Source: Cristatella mucedo (Eukaryota; Bryozoa; Phylactolaemata; Cristatellidae). From it: 64,000 nucleotides of DNA. Both the position numbers and the translations under genes were made by a program. The stretch lies in contig WPIO01000007.1 of NCBI GenBank assembly GCA_009760855.2, positions 5,431,501 through 5,495,500 of the forward strand. The letters run 5' to 3'. Below, piece after piece: positions 42,951 through 53,609 of this stretch (position 1 is the first letter of the stretch; each line of letters begins with the position of its first letter). Below the pieces are notes generated by a model that saw only the letters and a list, made by a program, of their open reading frames with translations, had not been told where the DNA came from and did no database searches.

Positions 42951-44395
42951 CCTGCGACCGTTCGCCAGGTCTTCGCAATAGGGGAACGTAGACGGATCCG
43001 TATACAAGTCCGAGGGGGCGAAGGTCGAGTCGAGGGCGTCTAGCGAAAGCTGGCGAGCCTCGATCAGGTTCGCCTCAGGTCGGGCGCGCATTTGGCAAGA
43101 ATGTTGTTCGAAGAGTCGTTGGGCGTGGCCTCTTGAGTCTTGTCCCGAAACGTGTCGATTGCAAGGCGGAGGAGGGGCGGAGCTGTAGCCGCGTCCGATA
43201 TGCTGTCGCACTCTGTCGCAGAATCGCGTCGCAGGAGAGTCCCGCGCCGCGGCAAGTCATTCTCGCAAGCAGTGAAACGCTGACATGCCAACAATCAGCC
43301 GGGTCACGAACGCCGTCAGCCATTTTTAGCGGTTCCCTGAGCTCCGATCTTGAGGAGCCGGATGCGTCCCTGTTCGCGGCTTACATCCTAATATTAAAGG
43401 GGGCTGGGCACTTGAAGCCACCCAGTTTGCTATCCTGCCAGCTATCAGCCAGCGTTCCACCTGCCTAACGATCGCTCTGGCAAGCTCCGGAGTACAAAGG
43501 CCACCAGATATCGAAAAAAATACGGACTCACTATGACGTGGTACGGAGAATATTGATCGCTCACGTGTTCCACTATTGCCAGCACGCCGTCGGGCATTGA
43601 AGCTACTTTTAAGAATCGCTAGACTCGCTTCGAGGGGGAGTTTCGCTGGTATTCGAGCGCGCAGCTTCGAGACATGGCACCTGTTAAGTATGCGCCGTTT
43701 GTAGTGCATTCGCTGCAGCCTCGGAGCCGTGGCGCGAGTTCGCAATAAAATGGCAGGCGCCTGCCAACACACTGATCGATCAGTCTTCGAGGGGATGAAT
43801 ACCCAATACGGAAGGCGTGTGAGCGACCTAAAGACCCATAGCGAAGCGCTCTCTGTGCGCTCGTCTTGATGTCCAGCCGGCAGCTCAAGTAAATGCCGAA
43901 CGAGTCTCAATAGTTAGCTCCTCTTCGGCGAGCTCACTTCTTTCCGACTCGGAACGGCGCGCTGATCCTTGGAGGTGGCGCAAGAAAGTTGCTCCTCAGC
44001 GAAAGCAACTTGTGGTAGTGGCGGCGGCGGCTGCGGCGGCGGCGGCGCAGCACCCGCCGACCCCCAAGCGGCGAATCAAAGGCGCTGCCACCCCCAGCGA
44101 GTCGTCCGCGCCTCGTGAGTTTGAGAGGAGCAATCACCGTTCCTGTCGTCGCGCGCCCGGGTCGCAAAAGGAGCAAATGTCGTCAAAGGATTTGAAGATG
44201 GTTAGAGGCTCGGCTAAATGTCTAAAGAGTCAGAAGAGCGGGTGATAGAAAATAAAGTCTAGCCCGATAGCAAAGTAGTTCAGACTGGTAGGCTGGAGTA
44301 AGTGAACTAGAAGGTCTACATGCAACCTAAGTACGACCTTTAAGGTACGACCTTAAAGTAGATGCGCTGCCTAATTGGGAGTCAGTCTGTGCACG
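42951..44395. other. GC-rich intergenic DNA upstream of the GH1 gene
   Basis: Open frames of 60-190 codons exist on both strands because stops are rare in GC-rich DNA. None carries a motif I recognise. A GCG-triplet run (44018-44050) gives polyalanine in one frame. A divergent first exon on the plus strand cannot be excluded. Confidence 0.4.
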
Positions 44396-44399
44396 TAGA

Positions 44400-44590
44400 T
44401 GAGTAGCGGCGTCGTGCGGCTGCTGCGACGTCGGTGACCGGCGCCGTTGCCGCATTGCACCGGAAATGATCGAAGGCAAGCCAAGCTGCCGAGTTTTGTG
44501 CTAATTTTAATTGCCTACTGCACCGTGAGTCACAGGAGTCGAGACCATATGTCACGAATGCCTGAACCAACTTAGATGTCGTAATGCAAT
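44400..44590 (-). mobile_element. LINE-A RT C-terminal fragment
   Basis: Minus strand TTSKLVQAFVTYGLDSCDSR then QLKLAQNSAAWLAFDHFRCN matches the plus-strand copy at 8740-8890 (SKLVHAFLTCLLDFYNS, QQLQNSAARLVC). Confidence 0.65.
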
Positions 44591-44604
44591 ATATATCGGT
44601 CTTT

Positions 44605-45775
44605 AAATCCACAAAGTCCCAAATATTAGGTGGGTGCTATGCAAGACAGTTTTGCATAGCAAACTAAAAGCTAAAGCGGCTTTCGGTACGCATTCGGGAG
44701 CCAACAGACTTCATCTCACGCAACAAGGAGAAAGTGAGAAGCATAGCCAAGTCAGCAGAGCAGTCGAGGTAGTGAGTAGCATGGAGGTAGCAGCTTAGGA
44801 CGGCTGGAAAGAGTGTACCGTAGTCGGCAGCAGGAGAGCAGTTGTCATTGCGTATGAATCGTTGAAGTAAGTTCCGCAGTCTACGACCTACAGAGCAAAA
44901 GCTTCTATAGCCAGCGGTCTGTAATCGGAGAAATGAAACAGCTAAATTATTGTCCATACAGGACGTTAGGGAACGAGGATGTTGAGACTGGTGTGACAAT
45001 TCAGCTAGGTATGAATGAGCCAAGCCGTGGCGGGCCTTGCGGGTCAGCGTTAGTACTTTACTCTGTGTCCGTTGATCAACCGGAAGCCATCGAAGCTCCT
45101 TCAGCAAAGGAGACACAGGGTCAAACCTTTAAGATTTGCAAACTACACTTGCAGCCATATCCATCACTAGCTGCAGTGGTCCAGGGACTTTTTTTTTATG
45201 TAGCCCTGCCATGATGGAACTGCAATAATATGGCCTACACATAATCAGGGAGCTTGCTAAGTTCTTTGCAAGACACCATAGTAGTAGACCTTCTCCAATC
45301 TTGGATAGGGACCGAAAGTGAGGGCAGAGCTGCGGAGCTGCGGAGCTCAGCGTTCTTAGTGAAGCCTTCAAAATTTAGGCAGTTGTCCCCGAGGATGCCT
45401 AAAGTCAGAGTATACGGGGAAGGTCGAACATTGGCGCCGCCTATAATTAAAGTCTTCTTGTCCAGCCGCTCGTGGTGTCCCGTTAGCAGCAGTTCTGTTT
45501 TGTCGTCGTTAAGCTTAAAGGAATTTGCGGACATCCACGATCGAATTCGTGCTAAGCAAGCATTCGGTTTATCGGTCACTGCAGTGGATTCTGACGGTTC
45601 AAACAGAAAACGCAGCTGAATATCGTCTTCATAAAGGCAATGGCGAATTCTATGAGCCTGAATCACTTTTCATAGCTGTTCATTATAAACATAGGACAGC
45701 TATGAAAAGTGATTCAGGAGGAGGAGCCGAGGACGGACTTCACTTGCAGGACTTCACCGGTGACTGGTGTGGTGG
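44605..45775 (-). mobile_element. LINE-B, 5'-truncated, rearranged at its 5' end
   Basis: Minus strand: IQAHRIRHCLYEDDIQLRFL (a decayed YADD), [60 protein letters not shown] and VGSRMRTESR at the 3' end. A perfect 23-bp inverted repeat (45657-45718) interrupts the RT. Beyond it the family sequence continues to about 45775. Confidence 0.85.
45657..45718. repeat. Perfect 23-bp inverted repeat, 16-nt loop, inside LINE-B
   Basis: Left arm 45657-45679, loop 45680-45695, right arm 45696-45718, exactly complementary (key word AATCACTTTTCATAGCTGT). The left arm matches the LINE-B sequence at the same position of other copies; the right arm does not. Confidence 0.92.
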
Positions 45776-46500
45776 CACAAGTAGGTTAACTCGCTGCTTC
45801 GTATCTCTTGATTTGATTGCTCTAGCACGGAACTGCAGCGGGGCCAACTCAGAAAGGTCTATCGTGTTCTTTGATATCCCCTTCCCCCAAAAGCTCTTGG
45901 ACATAGCAACCAGACTCGAAGAGCGACTAGGAAGGCTTGTCGGGCGCAGCTCTGCGGTAGATTCAAGTTGCTTCACCAGAATGGATATAGTAATAATGAC
46001 AACGGGTCTTACCTAGATAACTATGTACTGTTAATTTGGAAGCATCAATCTCTTTAGTTGACCGTTTGTAATAGGGGCTTCCGGAAGGAGGGGCGCTACT
46101 TCGGTGCCGAGTGTCGGTCTCATCCTAATGGGTAAACTTTGTTGGTGGAATGGCGCAAGAGCCTTTCTACTCGGTGCTCGCTCCTTAAGCTTGCTAACTT
46201 ATGCATACGATGCTTTCGAATGATGGGAAGTTTTCTTTTTAATAGAATGCATATTATGGTTACTATGCAGTTGCTAATGAGCCGTGCCCGGTGGCGACCC
46301 TTTGCCGCGATACCTCGCTATCTGTCTGCTGAGGGAGCCGTAACACTCGATCTTGCAGAGATGAGCTCAGTCAGCATTCAGCAGCGTGCACCGAATTTAA
46401 AAATTAGATCCGTCATTCTGTTGCGTAGGCCTACCTAATCAAAATACTCCATATTCACTAAACCCACTGGTAATGATTCGATTGGAAAAGAAGGAATGGT
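45776..46500. other. No gene recognised
   Basis: Open frames without motifs. No repeat family identified. Confidence 0.4.
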
Positions 46501-46504
46501 TCAC

Positions 46505-46640
46505 TTGTATATAGTGCCGTAAGAGACTTAATCTCTATTCAGGCACTTCACATATGCCACGGGGCTTGAGCTAGGCCAGCAAATACATTCACCTTAACCG
46601 TGGGCGAGGCCAGAACCTTAGCCACTGGGGCAAACAGCGC
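46505..46640 (-). mobile_element. SINE-2 copy
   Basis: Minus strand: head CCAGTGGCTAAGGTTCTGGC, a B-box-like CTCAAGCCCCG, then GGCATATGTGAAGTGCCTGA and GATTAAGTCTCTTACGGCAC. Same architecture as 5568-5730. Confidence 0.6.
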
Positions 46641-46749
46641 GGCAGCAAGTTGAAAAGCGCTTTAATAGAAGTTCAACTCTCTTAGGGTGCTATACAATCA
46701 CATTGCTTTATCGATATTTATCAGATGTCGAATTGTAGCAACCGCCCCA

Positions 46750-47080
46750 AAGTCGCTTACCCGTGCTTCTAGCTACTTTAGATCAACTGGAGATTGTTCT
46801 TTAAATTTCATATGTACCGCTAGCCTGGAACTCACCAGCGCCTTGCTTAACAACATCGGCTGAGTTAACATGGTTTACAAAGGAGCACAACCTCGCTCGT
46901 TCCTTATGGCATTTGACAATATCCGGAAACATTTTCCATTGTTATGCTTATGCATGCTAAAACTGTGCATATTATGATAACCAATCAACTTATTACTTTT
47001 CTATGAAATGTACTATTCCCACAAATAAATATGGTTCTCTTTAGGGTTTGATACAAGTTTTATTATTATCTATGGCTACT
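46750..47080 (+). mobile_element. LINE-A 3' end, degenerate
   Basis: ATGTACCGCTAGCCTGGAAC then TCACC ('AWNS' region), GTTATGCTTATGCATGCTAA, AACTGTGCATATTATGATAA and TTTTATTATTATCTAT follow the A-family order with many changes. Confidence 0.55.
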
Positions 47081-47089
47081 TATATTGCT

Positions 47090-47170
47090 TATAGATATTA
47101 AGCTATTATATTATATTATATACGACAATATATAATATATCTTTATTACATAATACAATATATATTAATT
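47090..47170. repeat. AT-rich low-complexity tract
   Basis: ATATTATATTATATACGACA and similar words, immediately after the LINE-A tail. Confidence 0.7.
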
Positions 47171-47629
47171 ATTTAAGATTTCGAAGTGAAGTTAGGAAAC
47201 TTTTATTCCGTCTCAGCTGAGTCTTCAGGTCTCCGAACGCAAATCCTTGTCAATTCTTGTTTTGAACCGAATATTGCTACGCTACGTATTCTCAGCGTTC
47301 TGAGCTACAGGCACTTGTGTGAAGCACAAGCTAATTTGGCAATAACGACAGCATTGAGATCACCGAGCTAAGCAAGCGGGCTGAGCATAATTACCGACAA
47401 CATGTAAAGCGCTGCAGAACACATTAAAGCTATTAAACCAAGCGCTGCTGCAGAGCCGTGGCTCAACCAGCTGGCAGGGATAGGGTGTGTCACTTTCAGT
47501 AGAAAATGTTGTAGCAACCGCACGCGATGGCCTTTCGCAGCTTTACAGAAGCGAATATCGTTCCGATGCCATTACGAGCGGCCGTCATTCGACCGATACT
47601 CAACTATATCGGGCTGTATTCGTGGGTTC

Positions 47630-48270
47630 TGTCAAATATCCTTACACTAGACGGTGATTAAACCAAACTAATCCTCATAGGTAACCACAAATGTACTTAA
47701 AAGACAGACTAATATTCCAGTTGTACGCTCAAAAGCTTAATTCAGAAGATCACTTCCACCCACATCTATTCTTCATGTTCGATGGCTACCGAGATTAGTG
47801 AATGGTAATTCAGCGACGGTCGGAAAATGGCAGCAGCTCTTTTTTCCCCTCTAGACTAGACTCGATCGCAATACTTCTTTACTCGTGGGCCTGCGAAGAA
47901 GAAAGCAATTAAGGAAAGATTTACCGTTAGCGACGAATGCGGCGGCCACTAGGAATCGTCGTCTTGAAATCGAAGAAATTCAGCCGCATGCCGCCTCCTT
48001 TGTTAAAAAAGGTCCGACGGCTCCAGATTGATTGACAGATTCAGAGAAACGTTCCAACTCTCGACCGAAGGGGCCCATTATGGCTTGCCTCGTCTATTTC
48101 TAGCTGAACTAAGCCACCACTATCAGCCAGCTCAAACGCCGAGGTCCTCGCGGGGACAATTAATTGTCTGTGCTGCACCATGTTTTTTTAATGACCTTTG
48201 ACGGTGACTGAAACTGCTGCTCTAAGGGCGCAGGACTGTGGAGCTTGCTTCCAAATATCTTAAGTCGAAA
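47630..48270 (+). mobile_element. Ancient LINE-B relic
   Basis: 'DGD-stop-TKLILIGNHK' at about 47650 is a decayed [34 protein letters not shown] at about 48085-48145 is a decayed GLAPSYLAELLHQFQP. Word order matches the other LINE-B copies, but divergence is high. Confidence 0.6.
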
Positions 48271-50185
48271 TATATGGGCCAAAAAGCCGATGGCCTAAAT
48301 TCAATTTATCAAAAAAGCAGAGCCACCCGTAGCCATCTGCAATTCGAAGGAATTCCGAAAAAAAACATTTTAAGGTCTCAAGCGGGAAACGATTTTACAT
48401 TTCATGCTATAAATGGAACTGCTTCACTTGCAATCTCCGCTAAACATCACACACCTGCACGGGGGGCATAAACGCGTATGCAGCGGCGCCCTCAAGTGAG
48501 AGCTCTCTCCACTCTAGCAGGACCTGAGTAAGTCAAGCTGCAATAGAGTCTCCGGTCCCGAAGCGTAGCTGAGGAAATGTTACAACTCGTCGCCGACTTG
48601 CAATTTCAACGTACACCTGTATTCGGCAATGTTCGCGATTCTTTACAAATCGTAGGTGGAGTTTTAGTGCGAAAGCTGTAAACTCAATTATTACGCTGAT
48701 TAAACCGTATTAATTACGCTATGGATAGAAGCGGCCAACTGCCAGCTGTGAGCAGCGAACACACAGCAAACATTTAACACGGTAACCAGGGTCTGTTTAT
48801 ATTACGTCAAATTAATACGTTTTAGAGATATGTCTTTGGCTTAGAGCTGGGATTTGTGGTATTTGATTCTGGACTTGGGGTTCAGGGTTTAGGGCCTGGT
48901 TAGATACTCTTAACCGAGAACATTTCTCTAAAACGTGTTTATGAAAGGAAATATAAATGTGAAAAGACCATGACAATCGCTGTGAAATTCACGGAGAGGA
49001 ATGGTTGGCCGAGGTCACTCGGCAGGTCGCAACTCTGGATTGAACTCACTCCCGGACACTTCGATAGGAAGACCAGCGAGGTAATTCCAAGCAAGTAAGC
49101 TACTCCTTAAATGCTCTCGCTAGGCTGCTGATCAGCTGCTAGTTGTAATGATATACAGTCGCTTCTTGCGTGCTTCCTTGGCAACAATTGCCAATGTGCA
49201 CGGTCTTACATGCAATCTGTAACAGATTCGCAAAATTCATTCTGAAATCGGCGTTTATGCGTGAAAATGCACTGGTCATGGTTTTTAGCGCGTTGTCAGC
49301 AGTAAATGTTTTCAACACGCTTACTTACGTAACGCTTTTTTATACGCGTGGGTTATTTGTGCTCGCGTCTTTTGGCAGAGAAGGAATGTATTTTCTCGAG
49401 CTAATCTCTGGAGATAGCCAGTTGTATGTTGCATTAGTTGGAAACCGGGACAGTTAGTCTTAGCGACGGTAGACCGGTCGGTGCGTTGCCGGCAGTGAAG
49501 ACTTTTCCACAGCTGTATACTTGTACGCTTGATTATTAATCAAATTTTCAAGTTTAATATCGCGTACCCGCTATTTTTCCGACACACGCTAGTAATAATA
49601 ATAAATACTTTTATGAAACTAAAATGGGGCCGCATTTCTATCTAAGATTTTTACCAAAATCTCTACAGAATGAGTTATAGCCAATAGCTAATGAAGAGCA
49701 AGGTATCATTTTCAGACAAGAACGTTAAAGCGTACGAGAAGCCGCGCCGCTGATAGTAGCCGCCCCCTAGTCGGTTAGACGCACTAGATCGGTTGCAGAT
49801 CACAAAGTCAGACACTCAAAGCACACACAGGAAGCAATGCAAGTAACAAAGCGAGTAAACTTGGGTGCTATGCAGGAGAGCATTTCTCTTGCCCTTAGAC
49901 AGGACGTGAATTATTTCGTAACGCACAAGCGTACAGAAAAAAATGATTAACTCAGACAAAGCAAAGGCTGTGTGTGAGCTTGACGGAGGTTGACCGACTC
50001 TAAGTGAATGCTGTCAAATCAGGAGATGAAGTGATGTCGGCCCGGAGTGATGTCAGTCCGGGGTGAGCACGTCCAACCTTTTGGAGTACAGTCACCCGAA
50101 GGTACTGCCTCCAAGACATTTGAAGCCAAAGGCACAGTTGCAGGGTCGCGAAGTGGCGCAGTCTCAATAACTAAAACGGAGCGCT
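48271..50185. other. Intergenic, nothing recognised except an inverted repeat
   Basis: TACGTTTTAGAGATATG (about 48817-48833) and CATTTCTCTAAAACGTG (about 48922-48938) are near-complementary. No gene recognised. Confidence 0.4.
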
Positions 50186-50189
50186 GTAT

Positions 50190-50490
50190 TCCATGGCATT
50201 TATCCGTCGGTCGTACGACCGCAACATCCTCTTTCCAGCTGCCAATTCTGGTAATTATTTCTAGTCATTATACGCTGCTTCTTCTACGCTACTTATTTAG
50301 CCGACTGTACTCCTGACTCAACAATGTTTGTCCTATTCCCTTTGTTGGGTCAGGTGACGTCTATCAGGCACCGCCGTGTGCGCACCGAAATCTGTCTAAG
50401 CTTTGAGTTCGCCACAGAAAACTCTCCATGGTAACGACCACACGATCTTCGTGGTTTTCAGGAGTTCAAGGCAGAGTCGGATGATGCAAC
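50190..50490 (+). mobile_element. LINE-B 3' end, degenerate, plus strand
   Basis: CCTCTTTCCAGCTGCCAATT, TCCCTTTGTTGGGTCAGGTG, GTGCGCACCGAAATCTGTCT and AGAAAACTCTCCATGGTAAC follow the LINE-B UTR order. Confidence 0.6.
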
Positions 50491-50494
50491 GTAT

Positions 50495-50830
50495 TTCCTT
50501 CTGTAACTCCACAAAGTCACAAGACTACGTGGGTGTTACGCATAAGAGTTTTGCGAGAGTGCACTCCCAGCCTATGCGGATTTCGGTAATTATTCGGGAG
50601 CCAAAAAACTTCAGCTCACGCAAAATAGAGAAAGTGAGAAGCATAGCCGAGTCAGGAGAGCAGTCGAGGTGAGTATCATGGAAATAGCAGCTCAGAACTG
50701 CTGAAAAGGATGTGTCATAGCCGGCATACGAAGAGTGGTTGTCGTTGCGTAAGAATCGTTGAAGTGAGTTCCTCAGCCTAGGACCTGCAGAGTAAAAGCT
50801 TCTATAGCTAATGGTATACAAACGGTAGAA
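50495..50830 (-). mobile_element. LINE-B 3' end, minus strand
   Basis: TCTGTAACTCCACAAAGTCA, TACGTGGGTGTTACGCATAA, AGCATAGCCGAGTCAGGAGA and GAGTTCCTCAGCCTAGGACC. Minus reading gives SYRSFYSAGPRLRNSLQRFL. It faces the preceding copy tail to tail. Confidence 0.88.
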
Positions 50831-53340
50831 TAGAGCAGCTGGGTGGAATAATGAAAACGCAAACGTGCCACACGCATGTAGGCTTACACGCGTAGGCATG
50901 TACACGGTATAAACGCATAAGAATGCACATATACATACAGTAAATAAAGACGTACAAACATTGATAACAAAGTGCAACGTACCTTGTTGCAGTCAGAACC
51001 AATCACTCTCGCGGGAAAGGTTTCAGTTGAAGGTTTATGAGTGAGGAAAGGTTTGCTTTCTGTCTTTATAAAACATCCAACGTTATAACTGGCAGCTTTC
51101 GAAAATCTCCCTATGAATTAAGCATATGCTAAGTGGCTGTAAGGCCCTATCCCATGAATACGAATGCCGGAAGCTATGCAAATAGGAATAATCAAGTCTA
51201 GGTCCAAGAGGGCTCCTAGGCTTACAAGCTTGTTGCCTCGCTGCTGTGAACGGTAAGTGATAGGCCACTCGGGTTCGTGCCTCCACTCAGTAGAATTCAC
51301 TAAATAGACTAAATCACCGAATCACTTCATTTGCAGTGATATGCAGAATTTTTGTCTAGGCCCACTCGTTTTAATACTTGTTTTAATAACATCTTGAGGG
51401 CAAACAGACTTTGATCAGCGACTCACGTCTACGATGAGTGATCCATTTGTTTTTTGTCCTCGTCATTGTATTTTTGGCGGCCAAACTGCACCGTGGTCCT
51501 TGCTGCCTAATATGAACCCATATGCATTAAGTAGTGACACGAGCACGTGCACAGACTGCTCGCGTGCGCAATCGCACGGTACACACATGCTAATCGATGT
51601 ATGCATCCTTTTTCAAAGCTCGATCGGCTTAGGAGCTACTAGGACGCGCCCACTAGGTTTTGATCGTAGTGATTAAACATAGACATAAACGGTCTTCGAA
51701 AAATGTGAAAAGATCGTGCGATTGTCGCCTAATTTTTTTTTACTTAAGGTAACTTGGATCTGCAATAGCTTACCTGTTTAAGTTACTCTGATTTCTACAG
51801 TGTAAGTTAAGTGAAAGCTATTTGGGTGCTAGGCCCATCAACGAGACGGAAAAGTACCACAGTGGTCATCTTGTTTTGCATGACAGAGTCAGTTTTATTT
51901 ATTCCTTTTTTCGAGCCAGCTGCATAAATTACTTTATGCAAATGCTTAGTCTAAATATATCTTCAGAGAAGTAATCGCAATTACTAGAGATAGTGCGAAA
52001 TTCAGTTTCAGTATCTTGCAGTTATACCTGAATGGCTATTCTGACTGCGATGAAGATTTTTTAGGGACCGACAATCAGCCTTTGGTGTTATGGCAGAACT
52101 CTCAACACATCGCTGCAGTCAGGAATCGACGAGTTATTTGTATTCATGCTGTACTATAGCTGTCGTAAAGATCAAAGGTGTTAAAAATAAGAATTTAAAA
52201 GACTTTATCCGATCTCTTACAGCGCCAGCTGGCAGCACTTGGTGCCGACTGGCAGTTTTGACGCTCCAAATGTATCCGTTCCAGAGAGCGTTCCATCTTC
52301 CAGAAAGCTCTTCTGTTCTACGTCACTCACTTCCGGAGAAGCTTCGACTTACGAGCCGTGTGTGAGGTGCAGCTACTTTGGCCAGCGCAGGCACCACTGA
52401 CTGCAAGCGCACGTTCGCTCTCTGGATGCCAGAAGCTCGAGGGCGGCGTCGTACTGGACGGCGAAGTGACGTAGTGGCCAGGGCTTGCATGGATCATCGG
52501 CAGCCATTCCGGCGGGCGGGTGGGGCCTATCGGGGGGGGGGGGGGGCACAAGTATGGTGTGGTATGGTGGGAAGCCAAGCTCGCTCTACTGGCTCTACGT
52601 GAGCCGGCAATAGTCGCACCGCTAGAGCTCACTTGAACATGGCCTAAGCGGCATTCGGCACTGCGGCAAGTTTCGGCCTCGTATCAAGATCTGGCGGCAG
52701 ACTCTGGTCAAGGCGATTACCTAGGAAGAATTGCAGTCATCGCCTTGCACGAAGTAAAGCTGGAAGTCGGCTCAGACTAGGAGAAACAAGTTCTCTTAGT
52801 CTTAGTGAAGCTAGCTCTCATCAACGGACTGAAAGCTGCTAGCTTCGATAATGGAAGCGAGCCCGTCGCGTCCTCGATAGTGGGTGTACAAGCGAATATG
52901 CTTATTGGCCCGCATTACATCCATCCAGTGGGTGCTACGGTAAAAACGAGCGTGGAAACCTGAAACCTGAATCAAAATTGGCGAAAGGCTATGATTCTAA
53001 AGTCTACTGGCTAGCCGAAATGGCAGTTGGCCTGTTCCCATGCAAAGGAAGCACAGCTACACAAAACTCACTCGGTAGGCTCATTTGTTTGCTGCCGAAA
53101 TCTGGTCAGTATTTCTAGATGATCAGCTAGCAAACGGAAGATAGCGCCATAGGATACTTGGCATCGCTTTTGCATACTCAAGGAAAGCTCCGTGCCACTG
53201 ATTTCCGTGGACAAGAGATAACCGCTACCAAATTGTGATACGGTTTTTTGCTGGCTCGCCAATTCTCAGCCAACTTCATCGGATGCCAGGAGTTTTTTAA
53301 TTTCGCCGAGCTCAAGCTGCAAGGCGCCGAGCTCTAACTG
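50831..53340. other. Intergenic, nothing recognised
   Basis: A G run at 52532-52546. Short frames without motifs. Confidence 0.4.
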
Positions 53341-53342
53341 TT

Positions 53343-53400
53343 AGAAATATTCAGAGAACTAAGTCTCCTTCTAGGCACTTTACATTTGCTGTAAAGGAAG
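53343..53400 (-). mobile_element. LINE-A/SINE-2 tail fragment
   Basis: TTCAGAGAACTAAGTCTCCT, TCTAGGCACTTTACATTTGC and TGTAAAGG are the reverse complement of the A-family end. Confidence 0.6.
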
Positions 53401-53609
53401 AATATTAATGTGGTTAAAGCATATGAAGAAAATTCACCCCCACCCCCGCTGCACCAGTAAGTGCTCTCGCGTCTCCAGTCACAGGTCGGCCGATGGAACG
53501 AACCTGCGAGAACATCTTGTAACGCACCGAAATTTGCCCAAGCTTTGCCAGTGCTATCGATATAGGGTCCAAGACGATTAAGGTAAAAAGCTGCAATGAG
53601 TTGAGAGAA

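Noticed and set aside
43326-43910. 194-codon minus-strand frame upstream of the GH1 gene
   Set aside because: No family motif, overlaps other open frames of similar length, and the composition is that of GC-rich non-coding DNA.
44012-44245. Plus-strand frame starting with polyalanine as the first exon of a divergent gene
   Set aside because: Starts at GTG, not ATG. The alanines come from a GCG triplet run, and no downstream exon could be linked.
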